In this document: one piece after another, positions 13,681 through 24,180 of the stretch
Layout: each line of letters starts with the position of its first letter
How positions within the stretch are numbered: position 1 is the stretch's first letter
Assembly: GCF_963676685.1 (NCBI RefSeq)
Contig: NC_092348.1
Location: 12,746,867-12,810,866 of the forward strand
Origin: Mytilus edulis
Lineage: Eukaryota > Mollusca > Bivalvia > Mytilida > Mytilidae
Length of the DNA stretch: 64,000 nt
Reading direction: 5' to 3'
Position numbers and translations under genes: made by a program
The notes under the pieces: generated by a model
The model's database searches: none
The model's input: only the letters and a program-made list of their open reading frames with translations
What the model was told of the DNA's origin: nothing

Positions 13681-14130
13681 CTTATTTATATAAAAAAAAT
13701 GAACGAAAAACAAATATGTAACACATAAACAAACGACAGCCAGATGTCCTTTTTATGAAATATACCACACACCAGTATAGTAGTATATCACTTTTAAAGA
13801 CCAAATAGTGGCCTGTGAAATTGTACTTGTTCACATTCTCATTTGTTGGTCTTTGGCAGATAGCTTCAGTCATTATGACATGGAACATAAGTTCACACAC
13901 TTATGTAACGGTGACTTAGCTGATCGCTATTGATTTGATGTTAAGATAAATGACATTAATCAATAATGTTAAGGTCAGAATAATTCTGTCAGACAGACAT
14001 GTACATCTTACAATCATTAATCCATAAAACCTAACAAACACTTAAGAAAGACCAATGAACCATGAAAATAATGTAAAGTCAGATCATACAGGTAAGACTG
14101 ACATGTTCACCTTACAATACACCAAATATA

Positions 14131-14383
14131 GGACTTGGAGGCAGAATGGTCTTAGTAGTTACTACTGTAATCACTTGCCAGTCAACACTGAGGTCGTGAG
14201 TTCAAATCCCCTCGTGCAGGTGCACTTGTGACTAGGATTGTCAGTTTTCCTACTGAAGGTTCAAGTTTTCTCCAGGCACTCAGGCTACACCCACCAATAA
14301 AAACTGGTCGTCACAAAATAGCATAAAAGAGGAGCTTAAAAAAGTGGCGTTAAACACAGAAAATCTAATCAATCAATACCTGG
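14131..14383 (+). mobile_element. tRNA-derived SINE with target duplication
   Basis: A B-box-like GTTCAAATCC at 14200 lies about 70 bases from the 5' end, and the element ends in GGCGTTAAACACAG and an AATCAATCAAT tail. A 13-bp direct repeat, TACACCAAATATA, flanks it (14118-14130 and 14384-14396). The A box is weak. This is a retroposed copy, not a tRNA gene. Confidence 0.75.
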
Positions 14384-14989
14384 TACACCAAATATAGTTT
14401 ACCACTGCTAATACATTGTATCTGTAGAACAGAACCAGGAAAACAAAATGAACCATGAAAAGAGGTCAAGGTGAGATGAACCCTGGAAGACAGACATGTA
14501 CATCTTACAATCATTGAATTTCTATACACAATATAATATAGTTGATCTATACGTTGCTTAAAGTATCTGGGAAACACACCAAAACATGAACATTGACTAA
14601 TAAACCATGAAATGAGGTTATGGTCAGATGCAACCTGCTATTCGGACAGGTACATATTACAATCAGGACCTACTACATGTGCTTTTAGTTTTTGTGAAAC
14701 AGACCTAATAATGTAACTTTTGTTATGAGGTTTGTTCAGGAGAACTCTGTCGGTCGGTGCCGGAAGAGCATGTAGACCTTGCAAGGATCCCATATATCAA
14801 AGGATCAAATTACCCATTATAAGCTGTTATGTGTACTGAAGGATAAACAATTAAATGGGATCATGGACAACAGAATTATGACATAATTTATCCTCTAAAC
14901 CAAAGAGGTAGATATATATACCAGATATGAAGCATTCTGCATCCTTCTGACATAAAAAGCTCCTTTGTTAGTCTTGTATGTTTTTTAAT

Positions 14990-15195
14990 TTTAGTTCATT
15001 TATATGTTTTGGAGTTTAGTGTGAAGTCCATTTTCACTGATTTATTTAGAGGCCAGTCGACAACCACCTCCGGGTAAGGGATTTTCTTGCTGCGTTGAAG
15101 CCCCATTGGTGGCCTTTGGCTGTTCAAGTTGTCTGCTCTTTGGTTAGGTTGTTGTCTCTTTGACATATATTCCTCCATTTCCATTCTCAATTTTA
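14990..15195 (-). repeat. Interspersed repeat (GACAACAACCCGACC family), fragment
   Basis: Reads TTGTTAGTCTTGTATG, CATTGGTGGCC and TTGTCTCTTTGACATAT, the same order as the fuller copy at 19740-20090 on the same strand. It lies just past the OTU stop. Confidence 0.65.
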
Positions 15196-15491
15196 TTCTA
15201 CAAATAGTTCACAAAACTGCTGCCAGATTAACATCACAATATGTATGTGTATGTCTGTCTCACATCTCACAATCAGTGCATATGTCACTGGCAAGACAAA
15301 TAAAACATAACGTCAGATTAAAATACAAATATTTTTCTATGTTTAATTTGTATAACAGATATAATAGATACATGATCACTTTAATGCTTGAATTACAAAG
15401 TATATATTTAAAAACCTGAAAGACTAAAACGGCAAGTCAGTACACAAACACATTATAATATATACAATTCATTGTAAAAGATCATGTATAT

Positions 15492-17195
15492 CTATACTAT
15501 TAATAAATCCTCTTCCGATTCTGTTGTCAAATCCACATGACCTTTGGCCCCTGACAACTGAGGTGGCATTAGTGCACAGTTACACTTGCCCACTAGGGGA
15601 GCTATTCTATCATAATGATTCCCGTTAGTGTGACATAAAGTGATGTAACATAGGTCAAAACAATCAACATCACTTTGTTTAAATCTGGGTGAAAAAAGCA
15701 ACCAGCGATAGAATTTTCCGGAATGATCTGGTGATAACATATATACATCACGTTGCAGTAATGTTGCAGCACCATATATTTCTGCTTGTGTTGCCCATGT
15801 CCCATCTCTCCTCATTGAAATTATATGTGAATGTATAGACTTCCCATCAATGAATTGTTCAAAATCTTTTGGATACTTTTCCATTAAGTCTACAACTGTT
15901 TGGCGAAGTTCTTCATGACAAGTTTCTGTGTTGTATATCACTTTACTTAAAGCTCGGAAGAAACAGTTGCCATCACCACGAATATAATCAACTTGTCTCT
16001 GTTCAGGTTCGATTACGTCTCGGATCATATTGTAGGCTGGATAACTTGGTGTAGCCATAATTTTTCCATCAGAATCAGTATTTGACCTTAATGAACTTTG
16101 TTTTTTGTCATCAATATAGATGGCTCTTTCACTTAAGCCTGCATTTTTTTCACCTGAAATTTTGCCACCGTGGAAATCTTCATCTCCAATGATATAAGAT
16201 TTCTCAGTAGATCTATGCTTTGATGATGAAGGCAAGTTTCTATTCTGGTTTGTGATATCAACATCATAAATTTCGGAAAGATCATTTTCGTACCGACTTG
16301 AAGAGGGTAGAGCTGACATTATTCTATCTTTTCGTTTACTGCTTCTGTCATTTTCATCATCAGATAAACAAATTATACCTGGATGTGACGACCTTGGCTG
16401 TCCTGGTCTTGATGAATACCTTCGAATATCATCTGACGCAGGTATTATACGAGAAGGGTGAGTATTTGGTGGTGAATCTAAGCTGCAGTCTGTCTCCACA
16501 TTTGGAGATTTGTTTCTAGTATTGATGGAATATGGCTGGGTACGAGGGTTAGAAGTTGATCGACCTCGTCTAGTCTTTACATCTGTTCCACTATTGTTTA
16601 TATTTCTGTTTACAAAAGGAGCTATATCACAGTCTGAATCATCAGAAAGACTTTCACTGTAAATGTCATCACTTTCATCGGATAAATCAACATAATTATC
16701 ACAATATTTCACATATCTCCTCCTTGTAGTGGGTAGCGTTTTATATTCTGGAATCCGTGAGTTTGGGAGAGTTTTATTTTCTTTTTTTCTCGAGTTTGGA
16801 AGAGTACAATAATGCTGAATTGGAATTTGAACTAATCGATCATGCGCCTCATGCTGAACTCGTCTGGTAGGAATAGGTTTAGAAAGTTTTCCATTATTTG
16901 CTTTATTATAAAGTCTGTGCCCATCTGATTCCCAATCTGATGTACATGTGGAATAAGGAGAAAAGTGTTCATCCCTTATGTACTTATCTCTTCCACTATC
17001 AAACCCAAGCCTAGAAAATTCTCTTGGTAATGATGGTCTCGCCAAATTTTCTGTAACTGGATTCCACATGTTGGTACCAGTTTGGCATGGTGGGTAATCA
17101 TAGCATCGCAACGAGGGTCTTGAACTGTCTGAACTCCAACATTCACTTGGCAATAGACGACTAGTGCCTCTAAAGTTATCTTTATAAGTTCTCAT
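15492..17195 (-). CDS. OTU-domain cysteine protease (predicted deubiquitinase)
   Basis: One uninterrupted coding exon, 567 aa. The C-terminal OTU domain (about residues 400-535) has VDYIRGDGNCFFRALS with catalytic C411 and nearby D408, WATQAEIYGAATLL, and the catalytic histidine H527 in NGNHYDRI. OTU proteases hydrolyse ubiquitin chains. Residues 1-390 are disordered in character, rich in Ser, Asp and Arg, with three TLPxxR repeats at 131-158. SUMO-interaction-like motifs appear at 169-174 (VDLSDE), 274-281 (IICLSDDE), about 312-314 (VDI) and 554-562 (VDLTTESEE). The frame extends 22 codons upstream to 17261, but TATATTTTCAG directly before AAAAATGAG is a good splice acceptor, so I chose the ATG at 17195. 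A donor CG|GTAAGT near 18289 could end a 5' non-coding exon. The exact OTU subfamily is not resolved. Confidence 0.85.
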   Translation of the reverse strand: MRTYKDNFRGTSRLLPSECWSSDSSRPSLRCYDYPPCQTGTNMWNPVTENLARPSLPREFSRLGFDSGRDKYIRDEHFSPYSTCTSDWESDGHRLYNKANNGKLSKPIPTRRVQHEAHDRLVQIPIQHYCTLPNSRKKENKTLPNSRIPEYKTLPTTRRRYVKYCDNYVDLSDESDDIYSESLSDDSDCDIAPFVNRNINNSGTDVKTRRGRSTSNPRTQPYSINTRNKSPNVETDCSLDSPPNTHPSRIIPASDDIRRYSSRPGQPRSSHPGIICLSDDENDRSSKRKDRIMSALPSSSRYENDLSEIYDVDITNQNRNLPSSSKHRSTEKSYIIGDEDFHGGKISGEKNAGLSERAIYIDDKKQSSLRSNTDSDGKIMATPSYPAYNMIRDVIEPEQRQVDYIRGDGNCFFRALSKVIYNTETCHEELRQTVVDLMEKYPKDFEQFIDGKSIHSHIISMRRDGTWATQAEIYGAATLLQRDVYMLSPDHSGKFYRWLLFSPRFKQSDVDCFDLCYITLCHTNGNHYDRIAPLVGKCNCALMPPQLSGAKGHVDLTTESEEDLLIV

Positions 17196-17519
17196 TTTTC
17201 TGAAAATATAAAAAAGATTCTCATGATTATATAAGTATATATATGGCAAATACTGACACATTGTTTTTGTATATCAGTCTACATATTGAACAATCTTTAA
17301 AAAATCTGTCATACTCAAGCAAGTCCCTGACATGACCAAAGTGTTTCCATAACACTCTTACAGTTCAAGCGCTTCAGAATCATCATACTAATTAGTGTAA
17401 TTATATTTTAAATAATAAAACAATACTAGGATATATACAATACTGTTATACAGTGTTATACTTATATATCTTCGTTTTCTTCTTCTATACAAATGTCCCC
17501 TACATGTATATATAAAGGG

Positions 17520-17900
17520 GGGATAGGACCTTTATCGGGACTCCAGGATCAGGTGTTTTAAAGCTCGGGATTTCGGGATTGACCCTTTTGGGATGCAAGA
17601 ATTCTTTTTCGAATTTCGGGATGTCAGGATTTAAATATATTCAAATTCGGGACCTTGGGATTTCGTGTTTTTAAGCCCAGGATTACGGGATCAGAACCCC
17701 TTCTACCGCCCCTCTATATACAAAAAGAGGGACGAAAGATACCAAAGGGACAGCCAAACTCATAAATCTAAAACAAACTGACAACGCCATGGCTAAAAAT
17801 GAAAAAGACAAACAGAAAAACAATAGTACACACGACACAACATAGAAAACTAAAGAATAAACAACACGAACCAGTATTGTGGTCGCCAAGTTCAGTTGAT
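17520..17900. repeat. Two interspersed repeats next to the OTU 5' side
   Basis: 17520-17705 is a repeat rich in CGGGATTTCGGGA words; 17725-17880 contains AAACTGACAACGCCATGGC, which I recall as abundant in mussels. Neither is coding. Confidence 0.5.
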
Positions 17901-18966
17901 CCAATACTAGTCATGTCATGTACAATACTAAATCAAATATATTTTTCATCAGACTAAGGATTGATCCCAAAAAGTTGTTGCCTTATTTCTTATACATAAT
18001 TTATCTGTTTTTGTTTGTTTGTTTGTTTGTTTATTTTATTTTACTTACGGAATTCTTGTCTGTACATTCCTTCAACTTTTTCAATTATCTGCCTAATCCT
18101 TTTTTTAAATTTCAGTATATAGTCTGATGTTGCACAGGTCTTAATAAACTTGCATTGCTCTTGTGGTCACTACTTACATATAATTATTATAGTATGTATC
18201 CAGATATAGTTGATACTGATAGTGATACTGATAGAGACTAAGCGAGGTATTGACAATGAATATATTTCTATAATTAAAAACAACTTACCGACTGTGTTCT
18301 CATGTGAAAGGTATTTCAATGTTCTGTCACGATCAGCAGCTTTATCTTGTATGAATCAGCCTAGTGAAGGGTGTAATTTGGCGATTCGTGAATCATCCAG
18401 AACAACTGTAAACAAATTGTCACGTGGTTATTATGGCCATATAAACCCATATAAACTGCTTGAGATAGTTAGCAAAAAGGCTACTGTTTGAAACGCTTTA
18501 GTGACGCTGACAAATAACAATGGTTGAAGCGTCTTAAAACCACAAGCTGAATTCAATTGTACTAAGCACAAAGAAGGACGTAAATATAACTTATGAATAC
18601 TTATCCTGATCTTAAGGTCAATATTATTTGACTTTCTTCTTCTGATATACAGTTTCAGCTTAATTCATGTGAAAGATAACGAAATTGACACAACTCGGGT
18701 CTCTTTGTGCTAGTTTTTTTCATATTAGTACTATAATTTCTATTTAGGCTCAGGATCAGGTTTCTTCAGGGCCGAGTGAATCTTGAAATCAAAAATATAT
18801 ATTTTTAATCATTAACAATATTGTTAAACCAGGCATGCGCCGGAAAGTAATCATCAACCAGTTGATGTTTTTCTGTATATAAAGAAGAAGATCACCCAGA
18901 ACTCTTTATCTATTCTCTAATTATGTCTGCTGTTCCTTTTTATGTCTTTTCCCTTGCTGGTGCTTA

Positions 18967-19268
18967 GAGGGTCCAACATTAGATCTATTTGGATGTTTTG
19001 ATTCTCCATGCTAGGATGAAATTTGAAAAAAAATAGGCAGGACAGGAGTTTTGAGTAAAAAAAAAAGGCAGGATGAGACACTTACAAAAAAAAAAAAAAG
19101 TCAGGACGACAATTTAGGTAAAAAAAAGTCAGGATAAACTAAAAAAAAAAAGGCAGGACCGAACAGAGTGAAAAATAAAAAGGCAGGACAGAGATTACAG
19201 CTAAAAAAAAAATGCAGGACAAAATTTTTTCTCCTAGCCCCCCCCCTAAAAATCAAATGGTAGCTCCC
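18967..19268. mobile_element. MITE copy 1 (GGCAGGAC family), diverged left end
   Basis: It shares the interior of copy 2 at 19387: A-runs punctuated by GGCAGGAC or GTCAGGAC. Its right end is CAAATGGTAGCTCCC; the left inverted repeat is degraded (GGGTCCAACATTAGATC). Confidence 0.65.
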
Positions 19269-19386
19269 CTATATAAACTGGAATCAGATAATTTGCAAGT
19301 GGATGGGTCTTACCTACATTAGGAATAAATGCACGAAGACGCTCCAAGTGTAACTTCTAGTCCACCTATTTGGCCATTTAAGTTTA

Positions 19387-19669
19387 GGGAGCTACCATTT
19401 GATTTTTATGGGGGGGCTAGGATGAAATTTGAAAAAAATAGGCAGGACAGGAGTTCTGAGTAAAAAAAAAAGGCAGGATGTGACACTTGCAAAAAAAAAA
19501 AAGTCAGGACGACAATTTAGGTAAAAAAAAGTCAGGATAAACTAAAAAAAAAAAGGCAGGACCGATTAGAGTGAAAAATAAAAAGGCAGGACAGAGATTA
19601 CAGCTAAAAAAAAAGGCAGGACAAAATTTTTCATCCTAGCCCCCCCATAAAAATCAAATGGTAGCTCCC
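19387..19669. mobile_element. MITE copy 2 with ~40-bp inverted repeats and TTA duplication
   Basis: The left end GGGAGCTACCATTTGATTTT is mirrored by the right end AAAATCAAATGGTAGCTCCC, and the match continues through the G-run and CTAGGATGA. TTA flanks both ends (19384-19386 and 19670-19672). A 3-bp TWA duplication is typical of PIF/Harbinger-type elements. The interior is not coding. Confidence 0.8.
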
Positions 19670-19739
19670 TTATGAGTAGATGTAGAGGCAAGACATTTTT
19701 TTTAGCCTCCCCCTTTTTCCATAAGTTTGTTATTGTATT

Positions 19740-20095
19740 TGTTATGCGTTTACTTTTCTACATTGGCTAGAGGTATAGGGGGAGGGTTGAGATCTCATAA
19801 ACATGTTTAACCCCGCCACATTTTTGCGCCTGTCCCAAGTCAGGAGCCTCTGGCCTTTGTTAGTCTTGTAATTTTTTAATTTTAGTTTCTTGTGTACAAT
19901 TTGGAAATTAGTATGGAGTTCATTATCACTGAACTAGTATATATTTGTTTAGGGGCCAGCTGAAGGATGCCCCTGGGTGCGGGAATTTCTCGCTACATTG
20001 AAGACCTGTTAGTGACCTTCTGCTGTTGTTTTTTCTATGGTCGGGTTGTCGTCTCTTTGACACATTCCCCATTTCCATTCTCAATTTATTTTTTT
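19740..20095 (-). repeat. Interspersed repeat (GACAACAACCCGACC family), long copy
   Basis: Contains GCGCCTGTCCCAAGTCAGGA, GGGGCCAGCTGAAGGATG and GGTCGGGTTGTCGTCTCTTT. Related copies are at 14990 (minus), 59670 and 61490 (plus). Confidence 0.7.
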
Positions 20096-20394
20096 CCCCT
20101 TTATTTTCTATCAATTTGCATAGTTTTTTTTTGGTTATAATATATTGCAATTAATATACCAGAAATAATATGTATTTTACACTATGTAATATCAAAGATA
20201 TAATCAACAAACTTAAGCAGAAAAGTTAACATTTAAAATTTGCTAATTGATTTTGTCACTGGACCAAGGCATCAGACAGCAGAAAACTTGAGCATATGTT
20301 GAGTCTGCAACAAAAATGTAAGAATATGATAAAAGAAAACAAATAACATTATTTAGTGTTGTACAAAAATCTTTTATTTCAGAATTCTCTCTTC

Positions 20395-20505
20395 ATTATG
20401 CAAAAGACATTGGACTTGCTTAGTACATACAACACACTGATAAGCTGTTACATGACATTGGACTTGCTTAGTACATACAACACAATGATAACCTGTTACA
20501 TTACT
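20395..20505. repeat. Two-unit tandem duplication, ~52 bp
   Basis: The block with ACATTGGACTTGCTTAGTAC occurs twice, at about 20407 and 20455, with small differences. Confidence 0.75.
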
Positions 20506-21503
20506 TTTTGTTTAAAGTAAATTAAAATATGAAAGCAGTTTTCCCCTTAAAATGTGAATTTTCATTAAAAGAGAAGGTAAGATTTGGGCCCAGTTTAGCC
20601 CTGATATAACTAGATACTTCAACTTTTCAGAATAAAAAGTTTTATCTTGTACATTTGACCTATATTAAGCAAAATAAAAACTTTTATAATAAGATATGAC
20701 TTCCATTTTTTTCTTAATGAAAGCTTGAGCATCTGATTATTGATTACTAGTACATGTATATCCTATTACTAATGAATTGGCACAGTAATTTCTTCACATC
20801 TGTTAACCTTGAACTCAAAACATAAACATTCAGCAACAAAAACTTTGATATATCTTCTATACATTTTGTGACTTTATCCAGATATAACAATAAAAGTACT
20901 AGAAATGCTTAATAAATTTCACAATATTAAATTAGATAAAATTTTAATTTTAATACAAAACTTAACAATAAATTCCTCAAATATATGATTCTCCACACTT
21001 CTTGTACCAATTCACTGGCCATTTGACATTGAAAAATTGTTTAAATCATTCTTAAAGTTGCCATTCAAATTTTTTTCAGTCTATTTCCAGCCTTTTATGT
21101 CTTGACCACTTCAGGTATTTTTAAATTTCTTCGTGTGTTTGACATATAACAGAAATAAGAATTTTACCAGTAGAACTAACAATGATGAGAATTTGATGTA
21201 TTTTATTAACTTTGTTATACTTTAGCAGTCTAGTAAAATGTAAACATTATCTAATTGAGTTGAGGGGAGACAATCCACCAAGAACTTAGCAGAATAATTT
21301 AACTAAACCCAATAATGTTCAGTTTCAGACAGCCAAAGGAATTCAGCCAGGTTCAATGCAGTCAAATCTAAATTGAAATTATACATATATATATGACATA
21401 TGTATTGAAAAATACTTTTTTTTTATAATTTATATTAAAAATGTAATGCTAATTGGACTTTTAAGGCACCATTTAAAGAGTCCACATAGAAATCATTCTA
21501 AAA

Positions 21504-23476
21504 CCAGATGCTCCGCAGGGCATAGCTTTATACGACCGCAAAGGTTGAACCCTGAACTGTTGGGGCAAGTATGGACACAACATTCAAGCTGGATTCAGCT
21601 CTAAATTTGGATTGTGATTAAATAGTTGACACAGCATAGGTTTCTGACACAGAATGAATGTGTTCTAATGAACTTAAATTTTTGTTTTCTCTTAGAGCAA
21701 TTCACTATGCTGTTGAATATTAATCCTCTCAAAAAAATGTTTGAAGAAATTTTCTTTATTTATGAAATTTCAAATGAGAAAAATTGAACCCAATTTTTTT
21801 AATCACATCCCCCTTTCCCTTATTCCAAAACTAATCTCAATTAAAATTTCTAATGGAGTTTGCAACAATAACTACTCATTTAAATACATCATAAAATATT
21901 AAGATGTAAAAAAACTGCTTGTTATCACTGAATGGTAAAGATTATTTTAATTTATCAGTTGGTAGTAAAAAGTGAATATACATTGTATATTGTATATAAC
22001 AAAGATTTAAGTTGATTCTGGACATAGAAAGATAACTCCAATTAAAAAAAAATCTTGCTATTGCACAATATTTTGCAATTAGATATTTCTTGCTTACTAT
22101 TCTGGACAAAGAAAGATAACTCTAATTAAAAAAAATTTTGCTATTTCACAATATTGTGCAATTAGATATTTCTTGCCATTGCGCAATACTGTGCAATTGA
22201 AAAGACTTGCTATTGCACAATACTTAATATAATAATTTTAGATCCTGATTTGGACCAACTTGAAAACTGGGCCCATAATAAAAAATCTAAGTACATTTTT
22301 GGATTCAGCATATCAAAGAACCCCAAGATTTCAATTTTTGTTAAAATCAGACTAAGTTTAATTTTGGACCCTTTGGACTTTAGTGTAGACCAATTTGAAA
22401 CAACACCAAAAATGAAGAATCTACATACACAGTTAGATTTGGTATATCAAAGAACCCCATTTATTCAATTTTTGATGAAATCAAACAAAGTTTAATTTTG
22501 GACCCCGATTTGGACCAACTTGAAAACTGGGCCAATAATCAAGAATCTAAGTACATTTTTAGATTCAGCATATCAAAGAACCTAACTGATTCATTTTTTG
22601 TCAAAATCAAACTAAGTTTAATTTTGGACCCTTTGGACCTTAATGTAGACCAATTTGAAAACGGGACCAAAAGTTAAGAATCTACATACACAGTCATGAC
22701 AGTTAGATTCGGCATATGAAAGAACCCCAATTATTCAATTTTGATGAAATCAAACAAAGTTTAATTTTGGACCCTTTGGGCCCCTTATTCTGTTGGGACC
22801 AAAACTCCCAAAATCAATACCAACCTTCCTTTTATGGTCATAAACCTTGTGTTTAAATTTCATAGATTTCTATTTTCTTATACTAACGTTATGGTGCGAA
22901 AACCAAGAAAAATGCTTATTTGGGTCCCTTTTTGGCCCCTAATTCCTAAACTGTTGGGACCTAAACTCCCAAAATCAATACCAACCTTCCTTTTGTAGTC
23001 ATTAACATTGTGTTTAAATTTCATTGATTTCTATTAACTTAAACTAAAGTTATTGTGCGAAAACCAAGAATAATGCTTATTTGGGCCCTTTTTTGGCCCC
23101 TAATTCCTAAACTGTTGAAACCAAAACTCCCAAAATCAATCCCAACCGTTCTTTTGTGGTCATAAACCTTGTGTCAAAATTTCATAGATTTCTATTAACT
23201 TAAACTAAAGTTATAGTGCGAAAACCAAGAAAATGCTTATTTGGGCCCTTTTTGGCCCCTAATTCCTAAAATGTTGGGACCAAAACTCCCAAAATCAATA
23301 CCAACCTTCCTTTAGTGGTCATAAACCTTGTGTTAAAATTTCATAGATTTCCATTCACTTTTACTAAAGTTAGAGTGCGAAAACTAAAAGTATTCGGACG
23401 ACGACGCAGACGACGACGCCAACGTGATAGCAATATACGACGAAAATTTTTTCAAATTTTGCGGTCGCATAAAAAC
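21504..23476 (+). repeat. 2-kb CCAGATGCTCCG-family element, full copy
   Basis: Starts CCAGATGCTCCGCAGGGC followed by TTTATACGACCGCA and ends TTTGCGGTCGCATAAAA, so the termini are loosely inverted. Inside are two tandem parts: ~130-bp units around 22240-22770 (TTTAATTTTGGACCC), then about four ~161-bp units at 22795, 22956, 23117 and 23277 (GGGACCAAAACTCCC). The 81-codon frame at 22250 comes from these units and is not a gene. Confidence 0.8.
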
Positions 23477-24020
23477 CTTTGGATGTCCTAAAGCTATTAA
23501 AGGGTTAACTTTTCATTGGAATATAAATCAAGAAAAAATTCTTTGATAGTTCTAGTTTGATTAAAAGTTGAGGCTTGCAACTTTTTCAGAAAAAAGTGTT
23601 GTCTCATCACATAAAAAAAACAAATTTGAATTATGAAGACTTTAATCTTCACAATAATCCTTAATTAATTAGTTCCACCTCAGGGGAGACAACTCCTCTC
23701 ACATAGAAAATTTCATTTCATGATACATGTAGAATATTTTATAATTCTTGTAGAATATTTTATAATTCTATCTCTCACCAGACCACTGTTACACTGTCAT
23801 TTCTATTGCAGACCTCATTAGAAAGTTTCAGTTCTTATAATAAAAGTTTTTATAGATTACAAGCTTTTAAGATTCCTCTAATGTTTAGAAAGATTAAATT
23901 ACATCCACCTAACTTTACTCACAGAAAAAAATGTTCAAGCTTCTTTTCAAGCAGATTATTTTTGTTCTAATCCATTTGTGAACTGTTTCTAAAGTGAAAA
24001 CCTATGCATACATAAATATG

Positions 24021-24180
24021 TTATAGTTGTACAGTTAATGATGACTGTTTCATAGCATTATAAATATATGTATTATTAAATGGAACAAATTGTTTTGTGA
24101 TTATTTTAATAGCTTCTTGTGCTGCAGCCCCTCCTATGAAAGACGATATTGTGTGTAGTTCTGCTGCTCCATACCGACAT
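24021..24180 (-). CDS. NAE1: NAE1 exon 19 with stop
   Basis: Acceptor GTTTCAG. It codes [36 protein letters not shown] and the end SSLTVQL, with TAA at 24023-24021. Confidence 0.95.

Noticed and set aside
14190-14212. Possible tRNA gene by B box (also at 52573)
   Set aside because: No full tRNA fold; SINE tail and target duplication show a retroposed copy at 14.1 kb, and the 52.6-kb site is a fragment.
17196-17261. Upstream ATG extending the OTU protein by 22 residues
   Set aside because: The extension crosses a clear polypyrimidine-CAG acceptor directly before the chosen ATG and is hydrophobic, unlike the rest.
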